Shown here piece by piece: positions 11,326 through 19,793 of a stretch of DNA of 41,726 nucleotides; positions within the stretch are counted from its first letter, which is position 1; each line of letters starts with the position of its first letter. The stretch comes from an uncultured Woeseiaceae bacterium. GTDB lineage: Bacteria; Pseudomonadota; Gammaproteobacteria; Steroidobacterales; Woeseiaceae. The notes under the pieces are model-generated. The model had not been told where the DNA came from, did not search any database, and saw only the letters and a list, made by a program, of their open reading frames with translations. A program made the position numbers and the translations under genes. Where the stretch lies: assembly GCA_947258565.1 (NCBI GenBank), contig CAMYJB010000031.1, forward strand, positions 1 to 41,726, given 5' to 3'.

Positions 11326-12402
11326 ATGAAGATCACGGTACTGGGTGCCGGTGCCGGCGGCACCGCGATGGCGTTCGATTGTGCGTCGCATGGACACGAG
11401 GTCCGGCTGTTCGATTTCGAGGCGTTCCCGGAAAACATCGCTGTCGTCGCGTCGCAGGAGGGCATCCATGCTGACGGCGACATCGAAGGGTTCGCCGAGA
11501 TCGCGAGCGCCAGCCACGATGTCGACGAGGCGCTTGAGGGTGCCGAGCTGATCTATGTCGTGGGTCCTGCGTACAGCACCGAGCCTTTCGGTAAAGCGGT
11601 TGCCGGCAGGCTGAAAGAGGGGCAGGTCGTTGTCGTCAGCCCGAGCTCCTGCGGCGGTGCGCTGGCATTCAAGAAAGCAGCAGACCTCGCCGTCGACGAC
11701 GATAGCATACGGGTCGCCGAGACCTCGACGTTGCACTATGCGGTGAGGCTCACCGAACCGGGCCGCGTGCGCGTATTCCTGAAACTGAAAGCCGGCAACC
11801 TGCTTGCCGGGCTACCGGCAAAACATACGGACGACATCCTCGAGATGATCTCCGACGTGTATCCCAGCATGGAACCGGCTAAGAGCGTCATGCAGACGAG
11901 CCTGCAAAACGCGAACCCGATCATCCATCCGGCCGTGACGCTCGCGAACGCGGCGCGCATCGAAGGCACAGGCGGCGATTTCCTTTTCTACGAGGAGGGC
12001 GTCAGCGACGCGACGGGCCGCCTGATCGAGGCACTGGACAAGGAGCGCATCGCGATCGGCCAGGCGATGGGCATCGAGGTACTGCCGGACCCGGAGATGG
12101 GCATGCGCCAGGGCTACATGCTTGCTGACGATTACGGCGAAGCTTATCGAAAGGCGCCCGGCTTCCTGGGCATCGGCGCCCAGCCGAGTCTCGACCACCG
12201 TTACCTCAACGAGGACGTCGGTTACGGACTCGTGTTCATGTCACGACTGGCGCGCCAGGTCGGCGTCGACGTACCGACGATGGACGCAATCATCCAGTTG
12301 ACCTCGGTCCTGATGGCGCAGGACTACGCGGGTGAAGCGCTGCGCACGCCGGACTCGCTGGGCATCGGCGCTTACTCCGCGGGCGAACTGGGCAAGCTCT
12401 AA
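11326..12402 (+). CDS. NAD(P)-dependent octopine/nopaline dehydrogenase family protein
   Basis: A 358-residue opine dehydrogenase-like enzyme. The N-terminus is a Rossmann fold (ITVLGAGAGGTAMA, residues 3-16, with an acidic residue at the end of strand two, LFDFE, favouring NAD). The C-terminal helical domain has ANPIIHPAVTLANAARIE, where the His matches the catalytic His of octopine dehydrogenases, followed by an Asp/Glu-rich helix. Such enzymes reversibly join an amino acid and a 2-oxo acid by reductive condensation. A GGAGAG ribosome site precedes the ATG. Pairing with the PLP lyase suggests opine breakdown, or opine synthesis fed by a lyase-made oxo acid. The direction cannot be told from sequence. 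The repeat at 12404 directly after the stop may terminate the operon. Confidence 0.85.
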   Translation: MKITVLGAGAGGTAMAFDCASHGHEVRLFDFEAFPENIAVVASQEGIHADGDIEGFAEIASASHDVDEALEGAELIYVVGPAYSTEPFGKAVAGRLKEGQVVVVSPSSCGGALAFKKAADLAVDDDSIRVAETSTLHYAVRLTEPGRVRVFLKLKAGNLLAGLPAKHTDDILEMISDVYPSMEPAKSVMQTSLQNANPIIHPAVTLANAARIEGTGGDFLFYEEGVSDATGRLIEALDKERIAIGQAMGIEVLPDPEMGMRQGYMLADDYGEAYRKAPGFLGIGAQPSLDHRYLNEDVGYGLVFMSRLARQVGVDVPTMDAIIQLTSVLMAQDYAGEALRTPDSLGIGAYSAGELGKL

Positions 12403-12403
12403 G

Positions 12404-12484
12404 AAAAAGGTGCCGGACTTATTTTGCCAAGCAAAATAAATCCGGCACCTTTTTTCAGATCGCAAAATAAATCCGGCACCTTTT
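12404..12484. repeat. Palindromic repeat cluster, family B; likely also a terminator
   Basis: Arms 12404-12427 and 12431-12454 are 24-base inverted copies with one mismatch (12418/12440) and a 3-base loop. A third copy of the right arm follows at 12462-12484 in the same orientation. The unit is GCAAAATAAATCCGGCACC plus Ts. The sequence differs from family A but the layout (hairpin plus one direct copy) is the same. It begins one base after the opine dehydrogenase stop and the T-run after the stem looks like an intrinsic terminator; it also abuts the convergent gene at 12488. Confidence 0.85.
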
Positions 12485-12487
12485 AGG

Positions 12488-12847
12488 TCAGTCGCTACCC
12501 TCCCCGGGGTGGATCTCGTGGATATCCGGGGTCGGCTCCCAGCGGCGGAACACGATGTCTTTCTCTGAACCGTGACGCTGGAGCAGCAGCAGCGCCGCGT
12601 CGCACTCCTGCCCGTACATCTGCACCTCGACCAGGTAAACGCGATTCTCCCCGGCCCCGAGGGACCGGAACGAGCGCAGCATCATGTCGCAGTCGTACGC
12701 GGATGCAGCACCCGATACCAGGTCGTTTGCCGACTGCCGGCTCAGCGCCTCGTCCAGGTCGAGTGGCCTGGGCGGCACTTCGCCGGCGAAACAGCCCGTG
12801 CTTGTCGCCAGCAACGCGATGGCGGTGATCAAAATACGGTTCATCAT
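12488..12847 (-). CDS. Small secreted or lipid-anchored protein of unknown function (119 aa)
   Basis: Unrecognised family. Starting at the ATG at 12847 (one of two tandem ATGs) gives MMNRILITAIALLATSTGC, a hydrophobic leader with either a lipobox-like STGC or signal cleavage after FAG. The frame is open further upstream to 12913, but those residues look random. The mature part contains two cysteines (YDCDMM and GQECDAALLLL) that could form a disulfide, and a conserved-looking core (ENRVYLVEVQMYGQEC). It ends in an acidic tail. The stop lies 4 bases from repeat family B. The gene is divergent from the M16 protease, with about 160 bases between them holding both promoters. Confidence 0.65.
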   Translation of the reverse strand: MMNRILITAIALLATSTGCFAGEVPPRPLDLDEALSRQSANDLVSGAASAYDCDMMLRSFRSLGAGENRVYLVEVQMYGQECDAALLLLQRHGSEKDIVFRRWEPTPDIHEIHPGEGSD

Positions 12848-13007
12848 GAAACCCGACGCCCTGTATAGTGTCTGACCACTGGCCGGCCGCAAGTTCGCGG
12901 GTGCCCGAGCCACCCAGCGGTTGTGCAGGAAAATCTACCAATTTGTATTCATTTGCGCCGAAAAAGACGCAATTTGCCCCGATTATGCTGATTGACAGGA
13001 GCCCCAG

Positions 13008-15740
13008 GTGGAGCTGATTCGAAACTTTCTGGCCTCATGGCTGGTGCTGATTGCGCTGTCCGCGGTTGCCTATGCCGCCGATGACGAGGTCTCGACCCAG
13101 GTCAATATTCCTTACGACATGTTCCGGCTGGACAACGGCCTCACCGTGATCGTGCACGAGGACCGGTCCACGCCGACCGTGTTCGTGGGCATGTGGTACG
13201 GCGTGGGTTCCAAGGATGAACCGGACGGCAAGACCGGTTTCGCGCACCTGTTCGAGCACCTGATGTTCCAGGGCACCGAGAACCGGGAGGGCGAGTATTT
13301 TTCACCGTTCATGGATGCCGGCGCGACGGGGATGAACGGCACCACCTCGGAAGATCGCACGAATTACTACGCGACCGTGCCGACAGGCGGACTCGACATG
13401 GCGCTCTGGATGGAGAGCGATCGAATGAGTTACCTGCTCGGCGCCATCACGCAGGACGCGCTTGACGAGCAGCGTGGCGTCGTCAAGAACGAAAAGCGCC
13501 AGCGCGAGAATCGCCCGTATGCGCAGATGAGTGACCGCATCCGTGCCGGGCTGTACCCGGTCGACCATCCTTACCGCCATTCGATCATCGGCTCCATGGA
13601 GGATCTCGATAACGCATCGCTCGAAGACGTGCACGGGTGGTTCGACACCTACTACGGCGCGTCGAATGTCGTGCTGGTGCTCGCGGGCGACATCGATCTC
13701 GAAACCGCCAGGGAAAAAGTAAGCCATTACTTCAGCGAGGCGCCGGCGGGCGTGCCGCTCGTGTACCCGAAGAAGTGGATTCCCAATCTCGCCGAGAATC
13801 GCAAGGAAGCGATGTACGATCGCGTCGGCCAGACGCGCATCGCGCGCGTGTGGGCGCTGCCGGGCCTGAACGACCGCGATACGACCTTGATGTACCTCGT
13901 CAACGAGTCGCTCGTCGGCAACAAGAATTCACCGCTCCGCAAAACGCTGGTCGACGACCTGCAGCTCGCGACGAACGTGCGCGGCAGCGCGTACGGGCGA
14001 GTGTTGAGTGGCGAATATACCTTGACGATCGATCTCAAACCCGGTGTCACGCCCGAAGAAGTGCTGCCGGTCGTCGACCGCGTCATCGCGGAATACCTCG
14101 AGTCCGGCCCCGACAAGCAGATCGTGGAGAACGCCAAGCTCGGCGTGAACATGTACATGATCGGCGCGCTGGAACGCAGCTCGGCGATCGGCCGGGTACT
14201 GGCAGAAGGTTACCTGTACTCGGACGATCCGCTGTACATAAACAAGGAACTCGAGTGGCTGAATGCGGCCGCCCCGTCCGAACTCCGGGAAACCGCAAAC
14301 CGCTGGCTGACTCGCAGCTATTACGAGTTGACCGTGCTGCCGTTCCCCGAGTACCAGGCGACGGAGGCCGCGGTCGATCGCTCGAAGATCCCCGAGGTAT
14401 CGGCCGACGCGAATGTCTCGTTCCCGGATATCGAAACGGCGACGCTCGATAACGGTCTGCGCGTCGTTGTCGCGACGCGGGACACGTTGCCGATCGTCGA
14501 CGTGTCGATCCGCATGGGTGCCGGCAGTACGGCCAGCCCGCCCGAGGCGCCGGGGCTCGCGAGCTTCGCCATGTCGCTGATGGACAAGGGCACGAAGAAA
14601 TTCGATGCGCACGAACTCGCCGCGGCAAAAGATGCAATCGCGATGAGCGGTCAGCTGCAGGCGGGCACGGAAGACAGCTCGTTCGGCTACCGCATCCTGC
14701 ACAGCAAACTGGAAGAGTCCATGGAGCTTGCCGCCGAAGTGCTGCGCAATCCGACCTACCCGGACGACGAGCTCGTGAAGCTCAAGCAGAAAATCTCGGC
14801 CTGGCTCGCGACGCTCGAGAAGTCGCCATCGAGTGCTGCCAGCAGCCTGTTCGAGCGCGCAATCTACGGCAGCGAAAACCCGATGGGGTCGCTGTGGACG
14901 CCCGAACTCGTGGCGCAGGTGGATCGCGACATGCTCATCGATTTTCACGGCCGCGAGATCGCGCCGGAAAACATGACGGTATTCATGATCGGCGACATCG
15001 GCATCGAGGAGGCGACACGCGTTGTCGAGCGCTCCTTCGGCAAATGGCGTGCCGATTCGGAATCGGCACGTAAGCCCATTGGTGATGCGCTATCCGCAGA
15101 AACGCGCGTCATACTGGTGGATCACCCCGAGGCACCGCAGAGCACGATCTTTGCCGGTCACGCGCTGCCGCCTTACGACCCACAGACCTCGACCGAGCTC
15201 TACATCATGAACGGCGTGTTCGGCGGCGGCTTCGAGGCGCGCATCAACATGAACCTCCGCGAGGACAAGCACTGGTCCTACGGCATGCGTTCCGGCATCC
15301 AGCAGAACACCAGCGGTGACCAGTACATCGCGGTGAGCGGCAGCGTACAGGCTGATAAGACGATGGAAAGCATGCAGGAGATCAGGAAGGAATTCGAGGA
15401 GTTCGTGACGACGCGCCCGGCGACGGAGACCGAGGTATCACGCGTCAAGATCAACCGCATGCGCTCGCTGCCAGGCACCTTCTCGACGAACCGGGGTTTT
15501 CTGGCGAGCATCATGACCTCCGACAGTTTCGGCCTGCCGTTCGACTACGCGGAAACGCGCGCGGAGCGGATCGATGCCGTTACGACCGAAGCCGTTAACG
15601 AACGTGCACGCAGTACCCTCGATCCGGCCAAACTGACCTGGGTCGTCGTCGGGGATCTCACGCAGATCGAGGACAAGGTGCGCTCGCTCGGCTACGGCGA
15701 CGTGGAAGTCTGGGACGCGTTCGGTAAAAGGCTGCGCTAA
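13008..15740 (+). CDS. Two-domain M16 family zinc metalloprotease (insulinase-like)
   Basis: A 910-residue secreted protease. Residues 1-24 are a signal peptide (cleavage near AYAA-DDE). The inverted zinc motif H-L-F-E-H is at residues 80-84 and the third ligand Glu follows about 75 residues later in QRGVVKNEKRQ. A second M16 half (from about residue 470, TLDNGLRVVVATRDTLP) has no HxxEH and would act as the structural partner that closes the peptide chamber. This is the arrangement of periplasmic bacterial M16B/PqqL-like peptidases. The start is GTG at 13008, with AGGAG 7 bases ahead. The 3' end overlaps the convergent rhodanese gene by 4 bases. Expected role: degradation of peptides in the periplasm. 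Confidence 0.92.
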   Translation: MELIRNFLASWLVLIALSAVAYAADDEVSTQVNIPYDMFRLDNGLTVIVHEDRSTPTVFVGMWYGVGSKDEPDGKTGFAHLFEHLMFQGTENREGEYFSPFMDAGATGMNGTTSEDRTNYYATVPTGGLDMALWMESDRMSYLLGAITQDALDEQRGVVKNEKRQRENRPYAQMSDRIRAGLYPVDHPYRHSIIGSMEDLDNASLEDVHGWFDTYYGASNVVLVLAGDIDLETAREKVSHYFSEAPAGVPLVYPKKWIPNLAENRKEAMYDRVGQTRIARVWALPGLNDRDTTLMYLVNESLVGNKNSPLRKTLVDDLQLATNVRGSAYGRVLSGEYTLTIDLKPGVTPEEVLPVVDRVIAEYLESGPDKQIVENAKLGVNMYMIGALERSSAIGRVLAEGYLYSDDPLYINKELEWLNAAAPSELRETANRWLTRSYYELTVLPFPEYQATEAAVDRSKIPEVSADANVSFPDIETATLDNGLRVVVATRDTLPIVDVSIRMGAGSTASPPEAPGLASFAMSLMDKGTKKFDAHELAAAKDAIAMSGQLQAGTEDSSFGYRILHSKLEESMELAAEVLRNPTYPDDELVKLKQKISAWLATLEKSPSSAASSLFERAIYGSENPMGSLWTPELVAQVDRDMLIDFHGREIAPENMTVFMIGDIGIEEATRVVERSFGKWRADSESARKPIGDALSAETRVILVDHPEAPQSTIFAGHALPPYDPQTSTELYIMNGVFGGGFEARINMNLREDKHWSYGMRSGIQQNTSGDQYIAVSGSVQADKTMESMQEIRKEFEEFVTTRPATETEVSRVKINRMRSLPGTFSTNRGFLASIMTSDSFGLPFDYAETRAERIDAVTTEAVNERARSTLDPAKLTWVVVGDLTQIEDKVRSLGYGDVEVWDAFGKRLR

Positions 15741-16720
15741 TCCTCGCTGTCGAACGACTCGAGATCGATCTCCAGCGGGAGGTCCGGGTCGGCCGTCCAC
15801 TCCTGGAGTGATGCGGCATACACGGCAACGTCGGTAAAGCCGAGCCGCGTCATGACGAATGCGCTCGACGACGCGGCGATGCCGCCCCCGCAATAGGTGA
15901 TCGCGCGGCTGTCGCGATCGCCTTCGAAGATCGACGCCAGTTCATCGAGCGAACGGTAGCTGCCCGTCTCGTCGAGCGCAGAAAACACCGGCACGTTCAC
16001 CGCGCCGGGAATGTGCCCGGGCCGCTCGTACATCGCCATCTCGCCGCGGTAATGAGCAGGAGGCAGCACATCTATCAGAGTCACCGAATCGTCCTCGATG
16101 GATGCCAGCACCTCGTCGCGGTCGGCAATCAGCTCCGGGCGGAGGTTGACGGTCAGCTGCCCGACCGGGCGGCTGGCAGGCTCGGTCGACAGTGGGCGCC
16201 CGCCTGCGGTCCAGGCATTGAGCCCGCCATCGAGTAGCGCTGCCCGGTCGAACCCGATCCAGCGCAGCATCCACCAGACGCGGGCAGCCCAGACGGAGCC
16301 GCTGGTGTCGTACAGGACCACTCGTGAATCGTCACTCACGCCCAGCGCCTCCATGGCGGCCGCGAACTGTTCCGGCGTGGGCATTCCGAAATCGAGCGAG
16401 CTGTCGCCGTCGGACAGGTCACCGAGCAGGTCGGCAAATCCCGCGGTCGGGATGTGGCCGGACTCGTAGCTCGCCCTGCCGTTCACGGAGAGCATTCCGC
16501 CGCTGCCATCCGGTTCGATGACGACCGTGGCGTCGAGCACCACGAGATCCGGATCGTCGAGATGTTCCTCGAGCCAGGCGGCGCTCACGAGCGAGTCCAT
16601 CGCCGGCTCGGCGGCGCTCGTCTGGTCGCCCGTTTCGTCGCCCGTATCGGAGCACGCGGCAAACAGGCCGCATGCGGCAAGGAGAAGGAGGTTGATTCGA
16701 GTCTGTTCAGGAAGGCGCAT
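15737..16720 (-). CDS. Tandem-rhodanese sulfurtransferase, periplasmic lipoprotein
   Basis: A 327-residue protein with two rhodanese domains like thiosulfate or 3-mercaptopyruvate sulfurtransferases. The N-terminal domain (about 43-178) has YDTSGSVWAAR in place of a catalytic loop and lacks Cys. The C-terminal domain (about 195-318) carries the active Cys in TYCGGGIAAS (C277). The leader with lipobox LFAAC (C23) puts it on a membrane facing the periplasm, unlike cytoplasmic SseA. The loop after Cys is GGGIAA instead of the common GSGVTA of mercaptopyruvate enzymes, so the donor is uncertain. GAAGG-like purines precede the ATG. It ends 4 bases inside the convergent protease gene. Confidence 0.88.
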   Translation of the reverse strand: MRLPEQTRINLLLLAACGLFAACSDTGDETGDQTSAAEPAMDSLVSAAWLEEHLDDPDLVVLDATVVIEPDGSGGMLSVNGRASYESGHIPTAGFADLLGDLSDGDSSLDFGMPTPEQFAAAMEALGVSDDSRVVLYDTSGSVWAARVWWMLRWIGFDRAALLDGGLNAWTAGGRPLSTEPASRPVGQLTVNLRPELIADRDEVLASIEDDSVTLIDVLPPAHYRGEMAMYERPGHIPGAVNVPVFSALDETGSYRSLDELASIFEGDRDSRAITYCGGGIAASSSAFVMTRLGFTDVAVYAASLQEWTADPDLPLEIDLESFDSED

Positions 16721-16817
16721 CAGCGGTCCTCGTGGTCAATATTCAAAAGTCCGATGTCTGACAGGAGTGTACCGCCCCGCTGGAAAAATTGAGGATAATT
16801 CGGCCCGACGGGCACCA

Positions 16818-18324
16818 TCAAGGCTGATCGCGGCCCAGGATTGTCTTCACGAGTTCGTCGACGTCGATATCGCCGCCCGTGTCAACGACGACAGCGCTTT
16901 CTTCCGCGCGGGGTTGTTCGGCTGTCCCCAGTTGATGTTCGAGTACGGCGAGATCGGCTTCCGAGGCTTCGTCTTTGAGTGTTGCGCGTGTCTCGATCCG
17001 TGCCCTGAGCACATCGGGGGGCGCTTCGGCGTAAACCAGGACGGCGTCGACTCCGGCCCGCGAGGCGACTGCGCGCGCCGATTCTCGCTGCTCCGTTCTC
17101 AGAAATGCCGCGTCGAGAACGACATGGTGCTGTGCTCCGAGCAGGTTCCTGGCCACGGCGAACAGGCGATTGTACGTCGCCTCACTGGCTTGCGCTGAAT
17201 AGATTCCCTCGCCGATGTCGGAGCCGCTCGCGGCCGTTTCCTCGAGACCGAACAGCCGCTTGCGCTCGATGTCGGAGCGCACGCGAATGGCCGGCAGCGC
17301 GGCCATGAGCCGTTGGGCCAGCCAGGTCTTTCCCGAGCCGGAGAGGCCGCACATGATGACGAGCACCGGCCGGCCCCTGCTGGCCTGGCGGCGAGCCATC
17401 GCGGAGTATTCGCGTGCGTCGCTGATATCGGCGGAGCGCGCGGCTTCCGACTCGCGCTCGCGGCTGCGGATAGCCGCAACCTTGGCGCGCACCAGGCAGC
17501 GATACACGAAGAAGAGATCCAGCAGCATGGCCCCGTCATAGTCGCCGCTGCGTTCGAGGTAACGGTTGAGAAAATGGGCAGCGAGGTCGGGATGGCCTTT
17601 CTCGGTGAGGTCCATCGTGAGAAATCCGACGTCGCCAAACACGTCCGTGTAGCGCAGGTCCGGGTTGAACTCGATGCAGTCGAACGTCGTTATGCCCGCG
17701 CTGCAGCAAGGTGGCGTCGTGTCTGTCCAGCTCCGCGGCCATCCAGTCATGCAGGAATGTGAATTCTTCCTCCTCGACGATGTCGCCGAGATGGTCGAAG
17801 TTCTCCCAGAAATAGTGAATCGCCTGCCGGGTGAGGCGCTCACGCTCGGCGCCATCCGGCCGCTCTGCGGCGGCGTGCCGCGCAGCGATGTTCTGCCCGA
17901 GCTCTTTCATGTCGCGGACGGTCAACAGGCCGGCCGCAAGCTGGTGATCGAGGCGCAGCTCCTGGTCGAAGCGCCGCATCCTGACGGCGTACTCGAGCGC
18001 CTCGCCGTCACCGCCGATGACGGGCTCTGCCGCACTTCCGGTTATGGCAACCACGTCGAGGTAGAGCTCAGGCGCCCACGGCCGGTTCAGGCGCAGCTCC
18101 TCTTCGCAAAAATGCCGGCGTTTCTCCAGGGTGCCGAAGTCGAGGAAATCGAGCACGACCGGCTTCTTGATCTTGTAGGCGTAGTCGCCGGCCAGGATCA
18201 CCCAGGAGATATGCGTCTCCATGAGTTCGACGTTGCCGGCCGGGTGGGGAAACGCATCCGGGCGCAGCAGGGCCTCTGCGAGGCTTGCGTCGAAAGTTAG
18301 GACCTGTGCGCCGGCATTATGCAA
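16818..18324 (-). pseudogene. Bifunctional APH-fold kinase/AAA P-loop protein, frame-broken in the kinase loop
   Basis: Two adjacent frames make one known architecture: an aminoglycoside-phosphotransferase-like domain followed by a P-loop ATP-binding domain. The first part (from 18324) reads YKIKKPVVLDFLDFG (substrate/ATP Lys) to DATLLQRG near 17697. The second picks up as ITTFDCIEFNPDLR near 17691 (metal-binding Asp) and runs through GLSGSGKTWLAQ (Walker A) to the stop at 16818. Intact relatives have about 20-25 more residues at the joint, including HGDLH, the catalytic loop. So this is an internal deletion that also shifts the frame, not simple slippage. The AAA half could still be translated if reinitiated. 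The cellular role of the intact family is not well known. Confidence 0.8.
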
Positions 18325-18412
18325 AGTGCTTCCCAGGAACGCCTGTTGTCGTCGTTCCGCGTGAGCCCTGCTAGTATTCCGTCAACCAAGCGCAAGAACA
18401 AGGAGCGGGGGG

Positions 18413-19789
18413 ATGGCTTTACCGGCATCGTCGGACAGTGCCCATACCTGGTCATCGGAAGTCGTATTCATCCTGGCGGCCATTGGCGCAGCGGTCGGGC
18501 TTGGCAACATCTGGAAATTTCCCTACGTCGTCGGGGTAAGCGGCGGCGGCGCGTTCGTGCTCATCTACCTGTTGTGCGTCGCCGTCATCGCCGTCCCGAT
18601 CCTGATCGGTGAACTCCTCATTGGCCGCATGGGCGGTCACAGCCCGCCCGTCGCGACGCGCATGGTCGCGGAGGATTCCGGACGCTCGAAGCACTGGTCC
18701 GTCGTCGGCTGGATGGGCGTGATCGCGGGCTTCCTCATTGCCACCTATTACAGCGTCATCGCCGGGTGGACGCTCGCCTACATCATCAAGGCAGCGACCG
18801 GCTTCGGTGGCACGACGATGGCCGAGGTTGCGCAGCAGTTCGAGGAGCTCAAGCAGAGCCCCGGGACGATGACGCTGTGGCATACGGTATTCATGATCAT
18901 CGCGCTCGCCATCGTCGGCCGCGGACTGCGCGGCGGCATCGAACGCACCGTCAAGGTCCTGATGCCGGCGCTGTTCGTGATGCTGCTCGTCATGATCGGC
19001 TACGCCACCGTAAAAGGAGACCTGAAAGCCGGCCTCGATTTTCTTTTCAGCACCGACTTCAGCAAGATCAATGCCGATACCGTGCTGGACGCCATCGGCC
19101 AGGCGTTCTTCTCCATCGGCGTGGCCATCGGCCTGATGATGGCTTACGGTTCTTACGTACCGCGGGAGATTTCGCTGACCAAGGCAGCCGTCATCATCGC
19201 CGGCGCCGATACGCTGATCGCCATCCTGGCCGGACTCATGATCTTCCCGATCGTGTTCGCCAACGGCCTCGATCCCGCAGAAGGTCCCGGACTGATCTTC
19301 ACGACGTTGCCCACGGCTTTCGCAGGCATGCCCGGGGGCGAGATCTTCGGTGCGCTGTTTTTCCTGCTGCTCGCATTTGCGGGGCTGACGTCGATCATCG
19401 CGATCATCGAGCCGATCATTCGCTATTCCGAAGACAAGTGGGGCATGTCGCGCGTGAAGGGCTGCCTGATTTTCGGCTCGATAGGCTGGGCGATCGGCAT
19501 GTTGAGCGTCCTGTCGTTCAACCTCTGGGAAAACGTGCGCCCACTGGCGGTATTCGAGACCTTCGGGGCTTCGACCTTTTTCGATCTCATCGTCTACGCA
19601 ACGGACAACCTGCTGATGCCGCTCGGCGGAATCTTCATCGCCCTGTTCGTCGGCTGGCGTATAAAGAGAGAGCATCTCGACAGCCAGCTCAACTTCCCGA
19701 GCCCGGCGGTCGCGAATACGTGGTTGTTCCTGATCCGGTTCGTCGCGCCACTGGCCATATTGCTGGTGATGATCAATACACTGATCTGA
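18413..19789 (+). CDS. Sodium-dependent transporter, neurotransmitter:sodium symporter (NSS) family
   Basis: A 458-residue inner-membrane transporter with 11 or 12 hydrophobic segments. The first helix shows the NSS signature AAIGAAVGLGNIWKFPYV, the unwound substrate- and Na+-binding helix, near residues 22-39. Bacterial NSS proteins (LeuT, MhsT, TnaT) import amino acids or related amines with Na+. GGAG lies ahead of the ATG. The stop is 4 bases before the start of the TonB receptor, so both are one operon, an unusual direct pairing of outer- and inner-membrane uptake. The substrate cannot be read from the sequence. Confidence 0.93.
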   Translation: MALPASSDSAHTWSSEVVFILAAIGAAVGLGNIWKFPYVVGVSGGGAFVLIYLLCVAVIAVPILIGELLIGRMGGHSPPVATRMVAEDSGRSKHWSVVGWMGVIAGFLIATYYSVIAGWTLAYIIKAATGFGGTTMAEVAQQFEELKQSPGTMTLWHTVFMIIALAIVGRGLRGGIERTVKVLMPALFVMLLVMIGYATVKGDLKAGLDFLFSTDFSKINADTVLDAIGQAFFSIGVAIGLMMAYGSYVPREISLTKAAVIIAGADTLIAILAGLMIFPIVFANGLDPAEGPGLIFTTLPTAFAGMPGGEIFGALFFLLLAFAGLTSIIAIIEPIIRYSEDKWGMSRVKGCLIFGSIGWAIGMLSVLSFNLWENVRPLAVFETFGASTFFDLIVYATDNLLMPLGGIFIALFVGWRIKREHLDSQLNFPSPAVANTWLFLIRFVAPLAILLVMINTLI

Positions 19790-19793
19790 TCCC

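Noticed and set aside
16818..18324. Programmed frameshift between the APH and AAA halves
   Set aside because: Conserved residues including HGDLH are missing at the joint, so a simple slip would not restore the protein.
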